Part shown: in pieces, positions 6,391-14,594 of the stretch
Layout of the letters: every line of letters begins with the position of its first letter
Numbering within the stretch: position 1 is the stretch's first letter
Origin: SKVR01 sp037441525
GTDB lineage: Bacteria; Bacteroidota; Bacteroidia; Bacteroidales; UBA7960
Assembly: GCA_037441525.1 (NCBI GenBank)
Contig: JBBISA010000052.1
Location: forward strand, 1 to 27,883
Reading direction: 5' to 3'
DNA: 27,883 nucleotides
Position numbers and translations under genes: made by a program
Notes under the pieces: model-generated
Databases searched by the model: none
Told to the model about the DNA's origin: nothing
The model's input: the letters and a program-made list of their open reading frames with translations, nothing else

Positions 6391-8043
6391 TTGCCGCTTA
6401 ATGAGTACATTAATTTATCAAATCTTTTGGAAACCACCTCATTACCCCAGTCAATAAAGCGAACCCCGCTGGTAAAAGAAATTGAACGACGCAGAACCTT
6501 TGGAATTATAAGTCACCCCGATGCAGGGAAAACAACCCTTACTGAAAAATTGCTTCTTTTTGGTGGTGCCATTCAAACCGCAGGTGCCGTAAAATCGAAT
6601 AAAATAAAGCAGGGTGCAACTTCCGACTTCATGGAAATTGAGCGGCAACGTGGTATTTCGGTTGCAACATCGGTTATGGGATTCGAATATGGCGGTGTAA
6701 AAATAAACCTGCTCGACACACCCGGACACCAGGATTTTGCCGAAGACACCTATCGCACCCTTACTGCAGTGGATAGTGTTATTCTGGTTATTGACTGTGC
6801 CAAGGGCGTTGAAACCCAAACCGAAAAACTGATGCAGGTATGCCGCATGCGCAACACACCGGTTATTATTTTTGTAAACAAACTTGACCGCGACGGACAA
6901 AGCCCCTTTGAAATTCTTGATGAAATTGAGGAGAAACTTAATATTAAAGTGCGGCCTCTCACCTGGCCTATTGGTATGGGAAAAGAGTTTCAGGGGGTTT
7001 ATCACCTTATTAACAAAAAGATATACTTCTTTAAGCCCAACAAACAAAAGTTAGAAGAGGAAGTAACCGAAATCAATTCTCTCGCCGACCCGCTGCTCGA
7101 CCAGCTTATACACAAACACGCCAACAATCTGAGAGAAGAAACCGACCTGATTGAAGGCGTATATGACCCGTTTCATGTTCAGGATTATTTGTCGGGAAGT
7201 GTAGCTCCCGTATTTTTCGGCAGTGCTTTAAACAACTTCGGGGTAAAGGAATTGCTCGATACATTTATACAGATTGCACCCTACCCAAGGCCACGGCATA
7301 CCGACATCCGCGACGTGCAGCCGCACGAAGAAAATTTCAGCGGCTTTGTTTTTAAAATCCATGCAAACCTCGACCCCCGCCACCGCGACCGGATAGCTTT
7401 TGTAAGGATTTGTTCAGGAAAATTTGAACGCAATAAAAACTATTTGCATGTAAAGCAGGGGAAAACATTCAAATTCAGTAATCCCACCAGTTTTATGGCC
7501 AACGACAAATCGGTGATTGATGAAGCCTTTCCTGGCGATATTGTCGGGCTTTACGATACCGGCAACTTTCGTATTGGCGATACCCTAACCGAGGGCGAAA
7601 AGATTGTTTTTAAGGGCATCCCTACCTTTTCACCTGAAATTTTTAAGGAGCTTATAAATACTGACCCCATGAAATCGAAGCAATTAGAGAAGGGGATCAA
7701 GCAACTTACCGATGAGGGGGTGGCACAGCTATTCACACAGCAGCCGGGCAACCGTCGTATTGTGGGTACAGTGGGCGAGCTTCAGTTTGAAGTTATTCAG
7801 TTCAGGTTGCTGCATGAGTATGGTGCCTCATGCCGGTTTGATTTCATTAACTATTACAAGGCGGTTTGGATCACTTCGGAAAACAACCGACAGCTGGATG
7901 AATTTATCACACAGAAATACAGAAACATGGCCATTGACAAATACGGCAATCATGTTTTTCTGGCCGAATCAGAATGGCTATTAAAACGCTCAATGGAAAA
8001 TTTCCCCGACCTTAAGTTCCATTTTTCGTGGGAAATTGTTTAA
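6391..8043 (+). CDS. prfC: Peptide chain release factor 3 (no in-frame ATG start)
   Basis: RF3 is the GTPase that removes RF1/RF2 from the ribosome after peptide release. The sequence shows the G1 loop SHPDAGKTTL (residues 41-50 of the longest form), switch II DTPGHQDF, the NKLDRDG G4 motif, the family GATSDFMEIERQRGISV segment, and a normal RF3 C-terminal domain. From TTG 6391 the protein has 550 residues; the family is usually about 525-530 and begins a few residues before the EIERRRTF motif. That motif is preceded in frame only by TTG 6391, TTG 6427 and CTG 6469; no ATG or GTG exists. The only nearby ATG (6401) is in another frame and stops at 6455-6457. A non-ATG start or a sequencing indel are the options. 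It converges with the YitT gene, 6 bases apart. Confidence 0.9.
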   Translation: MPLNEYINLSNLLETTSLPQSIKRTPLVKEIERRRTFGIISHPDAGKTTLTEKLLLFGGAIQTAGAVKSNKIKQGATSDFMEIERQRGISVATSVMGFEYGGVKINLLDTPGHQDFAEDTYRTLTAVDSVILVIDCAKGVETQTEKLMQVCRMRNTPVIIFVNKLDRDGQSPFEILDEIEEKLNIKVRPLTWPIGMGKEFQGVYHLINKKIYFFKPNKQKLEEEVTEINSLADPLLDQLIHKHANNLREETDLIEGVYDPFHVQDYLSGSVAPVFFGSALNNFGVKELLDTFIQIAPYPRPRHTDIRDVQPHEENFSGFVFKIHANLDPRHRDRIAFVRICSGKFERNKNYLHVKQGKTFKFSNPTSFMANDKSVIDEAFPGDIVGLYDTGNFRIGDTLTEGEKIVFKGIPTFSPEIFKELINTDPMKSKQLEKGIKQLTDEGVAQLFTQQPGNRRIVGTVGELQFEVIQFRLLHEYGASCRFDFINYYKAVWITSENNRQLDEFITQKYRNMAIDKYGNHVFLAESEWLLKRSMENFPDLKFHFSWEIV

Positions 8044-8049
8044 ACCCCA

Positions 8050-8982
8050 TCAATGCTCGTCGGTTATTTTTTCGTTTAGCGATTTAAATCCTTCGCCTAA
8101 TATTTCTGAAGCTTCAATTACAGTGAGGAAAGCTTTTGGATCAATTTCATGAACGTATTCCGTAAGGATAGATAGTTCGCGACGGCTTACATTGACAAAT
8201 ATGATTTTTTTATCGGCATTGTTATACATCCCCTTTCCTTCTATATAGGTGCCGCCACGATTGAGGTCATACAGTATTTTCCGGCTTATCTCTTCATACT
8301 TGTCAGATATGATAAAAAGGGTTTTCTCATAAGAAATACCTTCCATCGTAACATCGATCACCTTGCCGGTAATGAAGATCACAATCCAGGAATAAAGAGG
8401 AATATCCCATTGCCTGAAAGCTACCAGACCCACCAGCACAATAATTGAGTCGATCACAATGAGTGTTTGCCCCACCGGAATACGCGTATATTTGGTTGCC
8501 AGCATAGCCATTATCGACGAGCCCCCCGATGAGGCTTTGGCTTTAAACACCAGTCCAAGTCCAAATCCAATAAGGATTCCTCCAAAAATTGATGATAATA
8601 ATGCCTCATCTTCAACAAGTGGTTTGTTTCCCCAGAGAAAGGTTAGCCCATCAATAAATCCTGATGCCAGAATAAACCCAACAATGGTTTTAACTCCAAA
8701 CCGGGGGCCAAGTGCCCTTAATCCAATAATGGTAAGCGGAATATTAAAAACCAACCCGGTTACCCCAACCGGAATCAGCCCGTTTGTGAGATGGTACAAT
8801 ACAATGCCTATCCCGTATACCCCACCCGGAACCAGTTTATAAGGGCTAATGAAGAAAACATAGCCGGCAGCCATTATAAACGAACCGACCAAAATAAGTG
8901 CATAGGATTTAAACCATTTTCGTGAGAAAACCTTCTCCTTAGGAATATATGTCATAACAGCCTGATTTATTGATGAATACAA
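8050..8982 (-). CDS. YitT-family membrane protein (DUF161 + DUF2179)
   Basis: This 310-residue integral membrane protein has about five to six hydrophobic helices, starting with YALILVGSFIMAAGYVFFI, and family motifs SPYKLVPGGVYGIGIVLYH, FGGILIGFGLGLVFKAKASSGGSS and TGKVIDVTMEG. The C-terminal soluble part (about 225-300) matches the DUF2179 domain: a GRGGTYIEGKG-like loop (here NRGGTYIEGKGMY) and an IDPKAFLTV ending. The function of this widespread bacterial family is not established; a transport role is often assumed. The start may be ATG 8982 or ATG 8955 (MTYIPKEK); both lie after the -7 element at 8999-9006. It is divergent from purH. Confidence 0.85.
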   Translation of the reverse strand: MYSSINQAVMTYIPKEKVFSRKWFKSYALILVGSFIMAAGYVFFISPYKLVPGGVYGIGIVLYHLTNGLIPVGVTGLVFNIPLTIIGLRALGPRFGVKTIVGFILASGFIDGLTFLWGNKPLVEDEALLSSIFGGILIGFGLGLVFKAKASSGGSSIMAMLATKYTRIPVGQTLIVIDSIIVLVGLVAFRQWDIPLYSWIVIFITGKVIDVTMEGISYEKTLFIISDKYEEISRKILYDLNRGGTYIEGKGMYNNADKKIIFVNVSRRELSILTEYVHEIDPKAFLTVIEASEILGEGFKSLNEKITDEH

Positions 8983-8998
8983 ATTAATTCTACAAACG

Positions 8999-9006
8999 CA
9001 AAGGTA
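8999..9006 (-). promoter_or_regulatory. -7 element of the YitT-family gene
   Basis: Minus-strand TACCTTTG, an exact TAnnTTTG. Transcription would begin near 8992, leaving about 10 bases to ATG 8982 or 37 to ATG 8955, which slightly favours the shorter protein. Confidence 0.45.
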
Positions 9007-9075
9007 ATTAGATTTTGCCTGTTTTATTGCGGGTTTTTTCAGTATTTGTACCTATGGCTATGCAGGCATAATTAT

Positions 9076-9083
9076 TACTTTTG
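9076..9083 (+). promoter_or_regulatory. -7 element of the purH-mreBCD unit
   Basis: TACTTTTG matches TAnnTTTG exactly; predicted leader to ATG 9116 is about 25 bases. A TTTG occurs at 9045-9048, 27 bases upstream, which is longer than the usual spacing. Confidence 0.45.
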
Positions 9084-9115
9084 CCTTTTCAATAACCCAT
9101 CAAAGGCAGAAACAA

Positions 9116-10645
9116 ATGGACAACCCAACACTCACCAGGGTGCAATCGGCACTCGTAAGTCTTTATCACAAAGAACCAGCTAAAGAGCTTATTACATTAT
9201 TGGCCAACAGGGGGGTAAAGCTTTACTCCACCGGTGGTACAATTGATTATATAAGGGAACTTGGATTTAGTGCCATACCGGTTGAAGACCTTACGAATTA
9301 TCCATCGGTATTTGGTGGAAGGGTTAAAACACTTCACCCGAAAGTCTTTGGAGGGATTCTTTACAGGCGCGATAACCCGGCCGATGTAAGGGAGCTGGTT
9401 CAATTCGAAATACCCCCTATTGACATGGTAATTGTTGACCTTTATCCTTTTGAGCAAACTGTTAAAAGCGGGGCAACACAACAGGCGATTATTGAAAAAA
9501 TTGATATCGGAGGTATTTCACTCATCAGGGCAGCAGCTAAAAATTTTGCGCATACACTGGTAATAGCATCCGCCGAAATGTATCAACAAGCGGTGGAAAT
9601 GTTGCTTACACAGGATGGAGCTACCACTATAGAACAACGACAACACTTTGCAGCGCAGGCATTTAATGTATCATCACATTACGATACAGCCATTTTTCAA
9701 TATGTTAGTGGCGGAGATATCAATACATTCAAAAAAAGCATCCTTCCGCACCGTGAATTAAGATATGGCGAAAATCCCCATCAGAAGGGCTTCTTTTACG
9801 GAAACCTTGATGATGTTTTCACACAGTTGCATGGCAAAGAATTATCCTACAACAACTTACTTGACATTGATGGTGCAATGGCACTCATCAGCGAATTCGA
9901 TGAACCTACCTTCGCTATAATCAAGCACACCAATGCCTGCGGGGTTGCCTCAAGAGAAACAATTAAACAAGCCTACATCGATGCTCTGGCATCAGACCCG
10001 GTTTCGGCATTTGGAGGAATTTTAATCGCAAACCGTAACATTGACACTGATACTGCGTATCACATCCATGAATTGTTCTTTGAGGTAATTCTGGCACCGG
10101 ATTTTAGCGACGAAAGTCTCGAAATCCTGAAACAAAAGAAAAACCGGATAATAATAAAAATCAACAAGATAGAAATATCTGATTGGTATTCACGATCAGC
10201 ACTGAACGGAATCCTGGCACAGACTGCCAATAACGCATCTACTCCGCCAACAAGCTGGAGTATGGTTACCGAATTTCATCCTGATCAAAAAACTGCTGAA
10301 AATCTTGTATTTGCCAACAAGATTGTAAAGCATACCAAATCAAACGCCATCGTGCTGGCAAACAATAAGCAGCTACTGGCATCAGGTACCGGGCAAACAT
10401 CGAGGGTTGATGCCCTTAAACAGGCAATCGCCAAGGCACAGGAATTCAACCACAGGCTCGATGGGGCAGTTATGGCATCAGATGCCTTCTTCCCATTTGC
10501 CGATTGCGTTGAGATTGCCCATAAGGCAGGTATTAATGCAGTAATACAACCGGGGGGCTCTGTTCGTGATAAGGATTCGGTTGATTATTGCAACAACAAT
10601 TCAATGATCATGGTAATAACTGGCATCAGACATTTTAAACATTAA
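9116..10645 (+). CDS. purH: Bifunctional AICAR transformylase / IMP cyclohydrolase
   Basis: PurH carries out the last two steps of IMP synthesis: formylation of AICAR with 10-formyl-tetrahydrofolate and closure of the ring. The 509 residues are full length. The N-terminal cyclohydrolase (MGS-like) domain shows LYSTGGTIDYIRELG, GGRVKTLHPKVFGGIL and VDLYPFE. The C-terminal transformylase shows RYGENPHQ, YNNLLDIDGA, the catalytic IKHTNACGVA, DPVSAFGGI, and the terminal ASDAFFPFADCVE and IQPGGSVRD motifs. It is followed after 28 bases by mreB, the usual Bacteroidota arrangement, so purine synthesis and cell-shape genes are probably cotranscribed here. Confidence 0.97.
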   Translation: MDNPTLTRVQSALVSLYHKEPAKELITLLANRGVKLYSTGGTIDYIRELGFSAIPVEDLTNYPSVFGGRVKTLHPKVFGGILYRRDNPADVRELVQFEIPPIDMVIVDLYPFEQTVKSGATQQAIIEKIDIGGISLIRAAAKNFAHTLVIASAEMYQQAVEMLLTQDGATTIEQRQHFAAQAFNVSSHYDTAIFQYVSGGDINTFKKSILPHRELRYGENPHQKGFFYGNLDDVFTQLHGKELSYNNLLDIDGAMALISEFDEPTFAIIKHTNACGVASRETIKQAYIDALASDPVSAFGGILIANRNIDTDTAYHIHELFFEVILAPDFSDESLEILKQKKNRIIIKINKIEISDWYSRSALNGILAQTANNASTPPTSWSMVTEFHPDQKTAENLVFANKIVKHTKSNAIVLANNKQLLASGTGQTSRVDALKQAIAKAQEFNHRLDGAVMASDAFFPFADCVEIAHKAGINAVIQPGGSVRDKDSVDYCNNNSMIMVITGIRHFKH

Positions 10646-10673
10646 AAATTTTATTACTCAAATTCTTCTCAAC

Positions 10674-11696
10674 ATGGGCTTATTTTCGTTTTTAACCAAA
10701 GAGATTGCCATTGACCTTGGAACAGCCAATACAATAATTATTCACAATGATAAGGTGGTTGTGGAAGAACCATCCATTGTAGCCATAGAAAGAACGAGCA
10801 ACAAGGTTATTGCCGTTGGGCGAAAGGCCATGATGATGCACGGCAAAACCCATGAAAATATTAAGACTCTTCGTCCGTTGCGCGATGGGGTTATTGCCGA
10901 CTTTCAGGCAGCTGAAGCCATGATCAGGGAATTGATAAAAATGACCGAAACCAAGAAACCTTTCTTCCCTCCTTCCCTCAAAATGGTAATTTGTATTCCT
11001 TCGGGCATTACAGAGGTAGAAGAAAGAGCCGTAAGGGACTCATGCGAACAAGCCGGAGCCAAAGAAGTAAGGCTGATTCACGAACCTATGGCTGCGGCAA
11101 TTGGTATTGGTATTGATGTGCTCGAACCCACCGGAAACATTGTTATTGATATTGGTGGGGGTACCAGCGAAATTGCGGTTATTGCCCTGGGTGGTATTGT
11201 TTGTAATAAATCAATACGTATTGCCGGCGACGACTTCAACTACGACATAGAAGAATATATGCGTAAGCAACACAACATACTCATTGGCGAACGTACCGCT
11301 GAAAAAATTAAAATTGATGTAGGAGCCGCCATTACCGACCTTGATAATCCGCCTGCCGATATTGCTGTGCACGGACGGGATATGATGACCGGTATACCAA
11401 AGGAAATAATTGTGAGCCACAGCGAAATAGCCCAATGCCTCGATAAATCAATCACAAAAATTGAAGCCGCCGTATTAACGGCTCTCGAAATGACTCCCCC
11501 TGAACTGGCCGCCGACATTTATCGCACCGGTATTTACATGGCCGGTGGCGGCTCCTTGTTGCGAGGACTGGATAAGCGGATTTCTCTCAAAACAAAACTC
11601 CCTGTGCATGTTGCCGAAGACCCGTTAAGAGCTGTGGCAAGGGGTACCGGTATTGCACTGAAGAACTTCGATAAGTTCCCATTCCTTATCAAATAA
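10674..11696 (+). CDS. mreB: Rod-shape determining actin homologue MreB
   Basis: MreB is the bacterial actin that forms membrane-attached filaments directing lateral wall synthesis. The 340-residue product is full length, with an N-terminal membrane-binding amphipathic stretch (MGLFSFLTKE), phosphate-1 loop IDLGTANTII, the VAIERTSNKVIAVGRKA segment, LIHEPMAAAIGIGIDV, phosphate-2 motif VIDIGGGTSEIAVIALGG and adenosine-binding YMAGGGSLLRGLDKRI. It sits between purH and mreC with only short gaps, so it is part of one operon. Confidence 0.97.
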   Translation: MGLFSFLTKEIAIDLGTANTIIIHNDKVVVEEPSIVAIERTSNKVIAVGRKAMMMHGKTHENIKTLRPLRDGVIADFQAAEAMIRELIKMTETKKPFFPPSLKMVICIPSGITEVEERAVRDSCEQAGAKEVRLIHEPMAAAIGIGIDVLEPTGNIVIDIGGGTSEIAVIALGGIVCNKSIRIAGDDFNYDIEEYMRKQHNILIGERTAEKIKIDVGAAITDLDNPPADIAVHGRDMMTGIPKEIIVSHSEIAQCLDKSITKIEAAVLTALEMTPPELAADIYRTGIYMAGGGSLLRGLDKRISLKTKLPVHVAEDPLRAVARGTGIALKNFDKFPFLIK

Positions 11697-11711
11697 ACTC
11701 CTTAGGTTTCT

Positions 11712-12542
11712 ATGCGCAACCTGTTTCGATTCATAGCCAGGCATTATTTCTTCTTTTTGTTTATAGCCTTGCAGGTAGTGGCGTTAACAATGATCTTCCA
11801 AAACCACTTATATCACAGGTCTGCCTTCATCAATTCATCCGGTTTTATTGCCTCGCATATTTTTAGTGTCAGAAATACTGTTACAGGCTATTTTAGTCTA
11901 AGAAGTACCAACCAGCAACTTGCTGAGCAAAATACCCTTTTGCTGGAAAATATGTCCCCAGCCTATTTAAAAACCGATCAGCAGATTTTTACTTTCAATG
12001 ATACTCTTTACAGGCAACAGTATAGCTACATCAATGCCCGGGTTATAAACAATTCGGTGCGCAACAGAAACAATTATATTACCCTGAACAAAGGCCGTAT
12101 GCAAGGCATTAAACCCGACATGGGTGTGATTACACCATTGGGAGTAATCGGGATTGTTAGAAATGTCTCAGCAAATTTCAGTTCGGTAATCTCGTTTCTG
12201 CATGCAGATATTCAGATTAGCGCCAAGTTGAAGAAAGACAATCAGCTGGGCACTCTGCTTTGGGAAGGATATAATTATCGCAATGCAACCATGTTGTATG
12301 TTCCGCCTCATGTTGAACTAAGTGTCGGCGATACAATCATTACCAGCGGTTATTCCCAGATTTTCCCCGAAGGTTTATTGTTGGGAACTATCAAAGCCTT
12401 TGAAGTTAAGAGAGGCGATAACTTTTACACCATCAATATTGAACTGTTTACTGACTTTAACAATCTCAATTACGTTAGCGTAGTTCGGAGTATATACGGC
12501 GACGAACTAAAGGAACTTGAAAAGACAAACACACGACAGTAA
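11712..12542 (+). CDS. mreC: Rod-shape determining protein MreC
   Basis: MreC is a bitopic inner-membrane protein whose periplasmic beta domains bind MreD and the elongation penicillin-binding protein. The 276-residue product has one N-terminal membrane helix (YFFFLFIALQVVALTMIF), a short coiled-coil region (about residues 60-85, TNQQLAEQNTLLLENM), and the paired MreC beta domains with NYITLNKGRMQGIKPDMGVI, GVIGIVRNVS, and GDTIITSGYSQIFPEGLLLG. It starts 15 bases after mreB. Confidence 0.95.
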   Translation: MRNLFRFIARHYFFFLFIALQVVALTMIFQNHLYHRSAFINSSGFIASHIFSVRNTVTGYFSLRSTNQQLAEQNTLLLENMSPAYLKTDQQIFTFNDTLYRQQYSYINARVINNSVRNRNNYITLNKGRMQGIKPDMGVITPLGVIGIVRNVSANFSSVISFLHADIQISAKLKKDNQLGTLLWEGYNYRNATMLYVPPHVELSVGDTIITSGYSQIFPEGLLLGTIKAFEVKRGDNFYTINIELFTDFNNLNYVSVVRSIYGDELKELEKTNTRQ

Positions 12543-12571
12543 TTAATAGTCCTGATAAATAATCGATTGAT

Positions 12572-13093
12572 ATGAATCTACGGTTTCTGAAACAAACAGC
12601 CCGGTTTATCATCCTGATTGCACTTCAGGTTGTGCTGTTAAACCAGGTGTACCTCGGGGGGTTCATAACGCCATTTCTTTATCCTTTGATTGTAATGTTG
12701 CTCCCATTCGATACCAAAGGATGGGCATTATTACTGACAGCTTTTGCAGCCGGCCTTTCTATTGACATGTTCACCGACTCCATGGGAATGCATGCTGCAG
12801 CTACCACTTTCCTGGCCTACGCAAGGCCCTGGATAATCAACCTTATCTCTGCCCGAACCGATTATGAACCAGGGACTGAACCCGGCCTGGCAGTAAACAG
12901 CCTAACCTGGTTAATTCTTTATACCCTCATTTCCGTTTTCATTCATCATCTGTTTCTTTTTTCTGTTGAAGTTTTCCGATTTGATGAATGGTGGCAGATT
13001 TTTATCAGGACACTTCTAAGTACTATCTTCTCATCCATTCTTATAATTATTTCTTTTCTGTTATTCAGCAGACAATCCGACCGCCGAAGATAG
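12572..13093 (+). CDS. mreD: Rod-shape determining protein MreD
   Basis: This 173-residue polytopic protein has about five hydrophobic helices. It fits MreD by size, topology and place after mreC, 29 bases downstream; sequence conservation in MreD is low, with helix one (FIILIALQVVLLNQVYL) and LLLTAFAAGLSIDMFTDSMGMHAAATTFLAYARPW as family-like stretches. The usual next genes in Bacteroidota, the elongation penicillin-binding protein and rodA, are not found in the window; an unrelated lipoprotein gene follows after 200 bases. Confidence 0.88.
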   Translation: MNLRFLKQTARFIILIALQVVLLNQVYLGGFITPFLYPLIVMLLPFDTKGWALLLTAFAAGLSIDMFTDSMGMHAAATTFLAYARPWIINLISARTDYEPGTEPGLAVNSLTWLILYTLISVFIHHLFLFSVEVFRFDEWWQIFIRTLLSTIFSSILIIISFLLFSRQSDRRR

Positions 13094-13098
13094 ATTAC

Positions 13099-13114
13099 AG
13101 GCAATTCGTTGCCT
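13099..13114 (+). terminator. Hairpin just after mreD
   Basis: AGGCAA (13099-13104) and TTGCCT (13109-13114) enclose a TTCG tetraloop, 6 bases after the mreD stop. The following ATTATTAAAG is a poor U-tract, so this may be a weak terminator or an RNA 3'-end stabiliser. Confidence 0.35.
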
Positions 13115-13251
13115 ATTATTAAAGTGTTCGCCTGTTCATATTATTATTATAAGCCGTTTCGTTTCTTAACAATTGGCATTGGTTTGCCACATGAATCTAT
13201 AAATTACCGGTTAAAAATTCATAACCAACTTATCGAAAAAATTCATTCGTA

Positions 13252-13259
13252 TATTTTTG
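13252..13259 (+). promoter_or_regulatory. -7 element of the thioredoxin-like lipoprotein gene
   Basis: TATTTTTG is an exact TAnnTTTG. Its last three bases are the TTG (13257) that would open the longest frame, so that TTG cannot be the start of translation; the ATG at 13293 is. Confidence 0.55.
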
Positions 13260-13292
13260 CATCTGCTAAATCAAAAGTCAGGATTATTATTT

Positions 13293-14477
13293 ATGTTCAG
13301 AATTCCTCCCGGATACCTTTTACTTGTATTGTCTTTGACTTCTGTTTGCATTTCCTGCAATAAGAATGGAAATGGCCAAACAGAGGGAGAAATTTTAATT
13401 TCCGGAAGCGTTGTAACTGAACAACCTGTTTTTTTAATCCTTGAAGAACTCACTCCTACCGAAATTTTACCCTTAGATACATTTTTTACAGAAAAAAACG
13501 GAAGTTTTACTTTCAGATTGCATATCTCTCATTCAGGGTTTTATAGGCTGGGAACTACCACAACCGACTTTATTACCCTGGCAGTAGAACCTGGCGAGCG
13601 AATAGAATTTTCGGGGGTTCCTGGCAAGTTGCGCGAAACCTACAATGTATCCGGTTCTGCTGGATCTGAAATTCTCTGGAGGTTAAATCAGAATGTTATG
13701 AAAGGGCAATTATTGGCTGATTCCCTGCGAAATATTTACAGGCAAATAAAAACCCAACCCGGTTTTGAAACCAAAAGAGCAGAACTCAAAGAACAATACA
13801 AAGAGATTATAACACAGCAAAGGGAATTTACTCTAGAATTAATTGATGAAAACCAAAATTCATTGGCTTCAATACTTGCTCTTTTTCAGTACTTTGAAGA
13901 TAATTTAATACTGAATGAAAATGAGCATTTCCAATGGTTCGAAAAATTAAGTAAATCTCTTTGTCCTCTCTATCCTTCCAACAAACATGTTATAAGTCTG
14001 AAGAAAAAGGTTCATGAAATAAATCGCAGAAAACAGCAGGAATCTGCCAATGAACAAAACATAACACCCGGAAACCGGGTTCCCGACATTACACTTCCGG
14101 ATGAAAAGGGCAATCCACTTGCATTATCATCCTTAAGCGGCAATCTTATACTTATTGATTTCTGGGCTTCGTGGTGCCCTCCCTGCCGCGAAAACAACAA
14201 AAAAATTGCCAGGCTTTTCGATCGCTACAACGATGCCGGATTTGAAGTTTATTCAATATCTCTCGATCGCAACCGCAATCAATGGCTCAGTGCCATTAAG
14301 CAGGAAAATCTAAGTTGGAAACATGTCAGCGACACCCGATTTATGAACTCACCCGTTGTAAGTCTTTTTATGGTCGAAGAAATTCCACATTATGTTCTTG
14401 TTGACCGCAACATGAATATCATTGCCAGAGATTTCAGCATCTCCGAACTGGAGGCTCTTGTGCGCGAAAACCTCTGA
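13293..14477 (+). CDS. Thioredoxin-like (TlpA/ResA-type) lipoprotein with DUF4369-like N-terminus
   Basis: From ATG 13293 the product has 394 residues. It starts with a lipoprotein signal peptide (MFRIPPGYLLLVLSLTS, lipidation Cys22 in CISCNKN). Residues about 30-120 form a beta domain like DUF4369, common at the N-terminus of Bacteroidota thiol-disulfide proteins; a helical region follows (about 130-260). The C-terminal thioredoxin fold has FWASWCPPCREN with the redox pair Cys295-Cys298 and a cis-proline loop EEIPHYVLVD. The CPPC centre and membrane anchor suggest a periplasm-facing thiol reductase or cytochrome-maturation-like role; the substrate is unknown. It lies behind its own promoter. 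Confidence 0.88.
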   Translation: MFRIPPGYLLLVLSLTSVCISCNKNGNGQTEGEILISGSVVTEQPVFLILEELTPTEILPLDTFFTEKNGSFTFRLHISHSGFYRLGTTTTDFITLAVEPGERIEFSGVPGKLRETYNVSGSAGSEILWRLNQNVMKGQLLADSLRNIYRQIKTQPGFETKRAELKEQYKEIITQQREFTLELIDENQNSLASILALFQYFEDNLILNENEHFQWFEKLSKSLCPLYPSNKHVISLKKKVHEINRRKQQESANEQNITPGNRVPDITLPDEKGNPLALSSLSGNLILIDFWASWCPPCRENNKKIARLFDRYNDAGFEVYSISLDRNRNQWLSAIKQENLSWKHVSDTRFMNSPVVSLFMVEEIPHYVLVDRNMNIIARDFSISELEALVRENL

Positions 14478-14571
14478 GCTCCACCCTTTCAATTCCATTA
14501 TAGTAATTTAAAATCAAGTTTTTAAAATTACATTTGCCCTTATTTTTCGGGGTAAATGTAGGTTTCTTAGT

Positions 14572-14579
14572 TAATTTTG
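14572..14579 (+). promoter_or_regulatory. -7 element of the M1 aminopeptidase gene
   Basis: TAATTTTG is an exact TAnnTTTG and contains the TTG (14577) that opens the longest frame, which rules that start out. The ATG at 14595 is then only about 10 bases after the predicted transcription start. Confidence 0.5.
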
Positions 14580-14594
14580 GCAGAAAATTCAGGT

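Noticed and set aside
8459..8842. 127-codon frame antisense to the YitT gene
   Set aside because: It is the complement of a membrane-protein gene with clear family motifs; proline/serine-rich antisense frames are common there.
13109..13363. 84-codon open frame between mreD and the lipoprotein gene
   Set aside because: It overlaps the lipoprotein gene in another frame and has no recognisable domain; its start lies in the TTCG hairpin.
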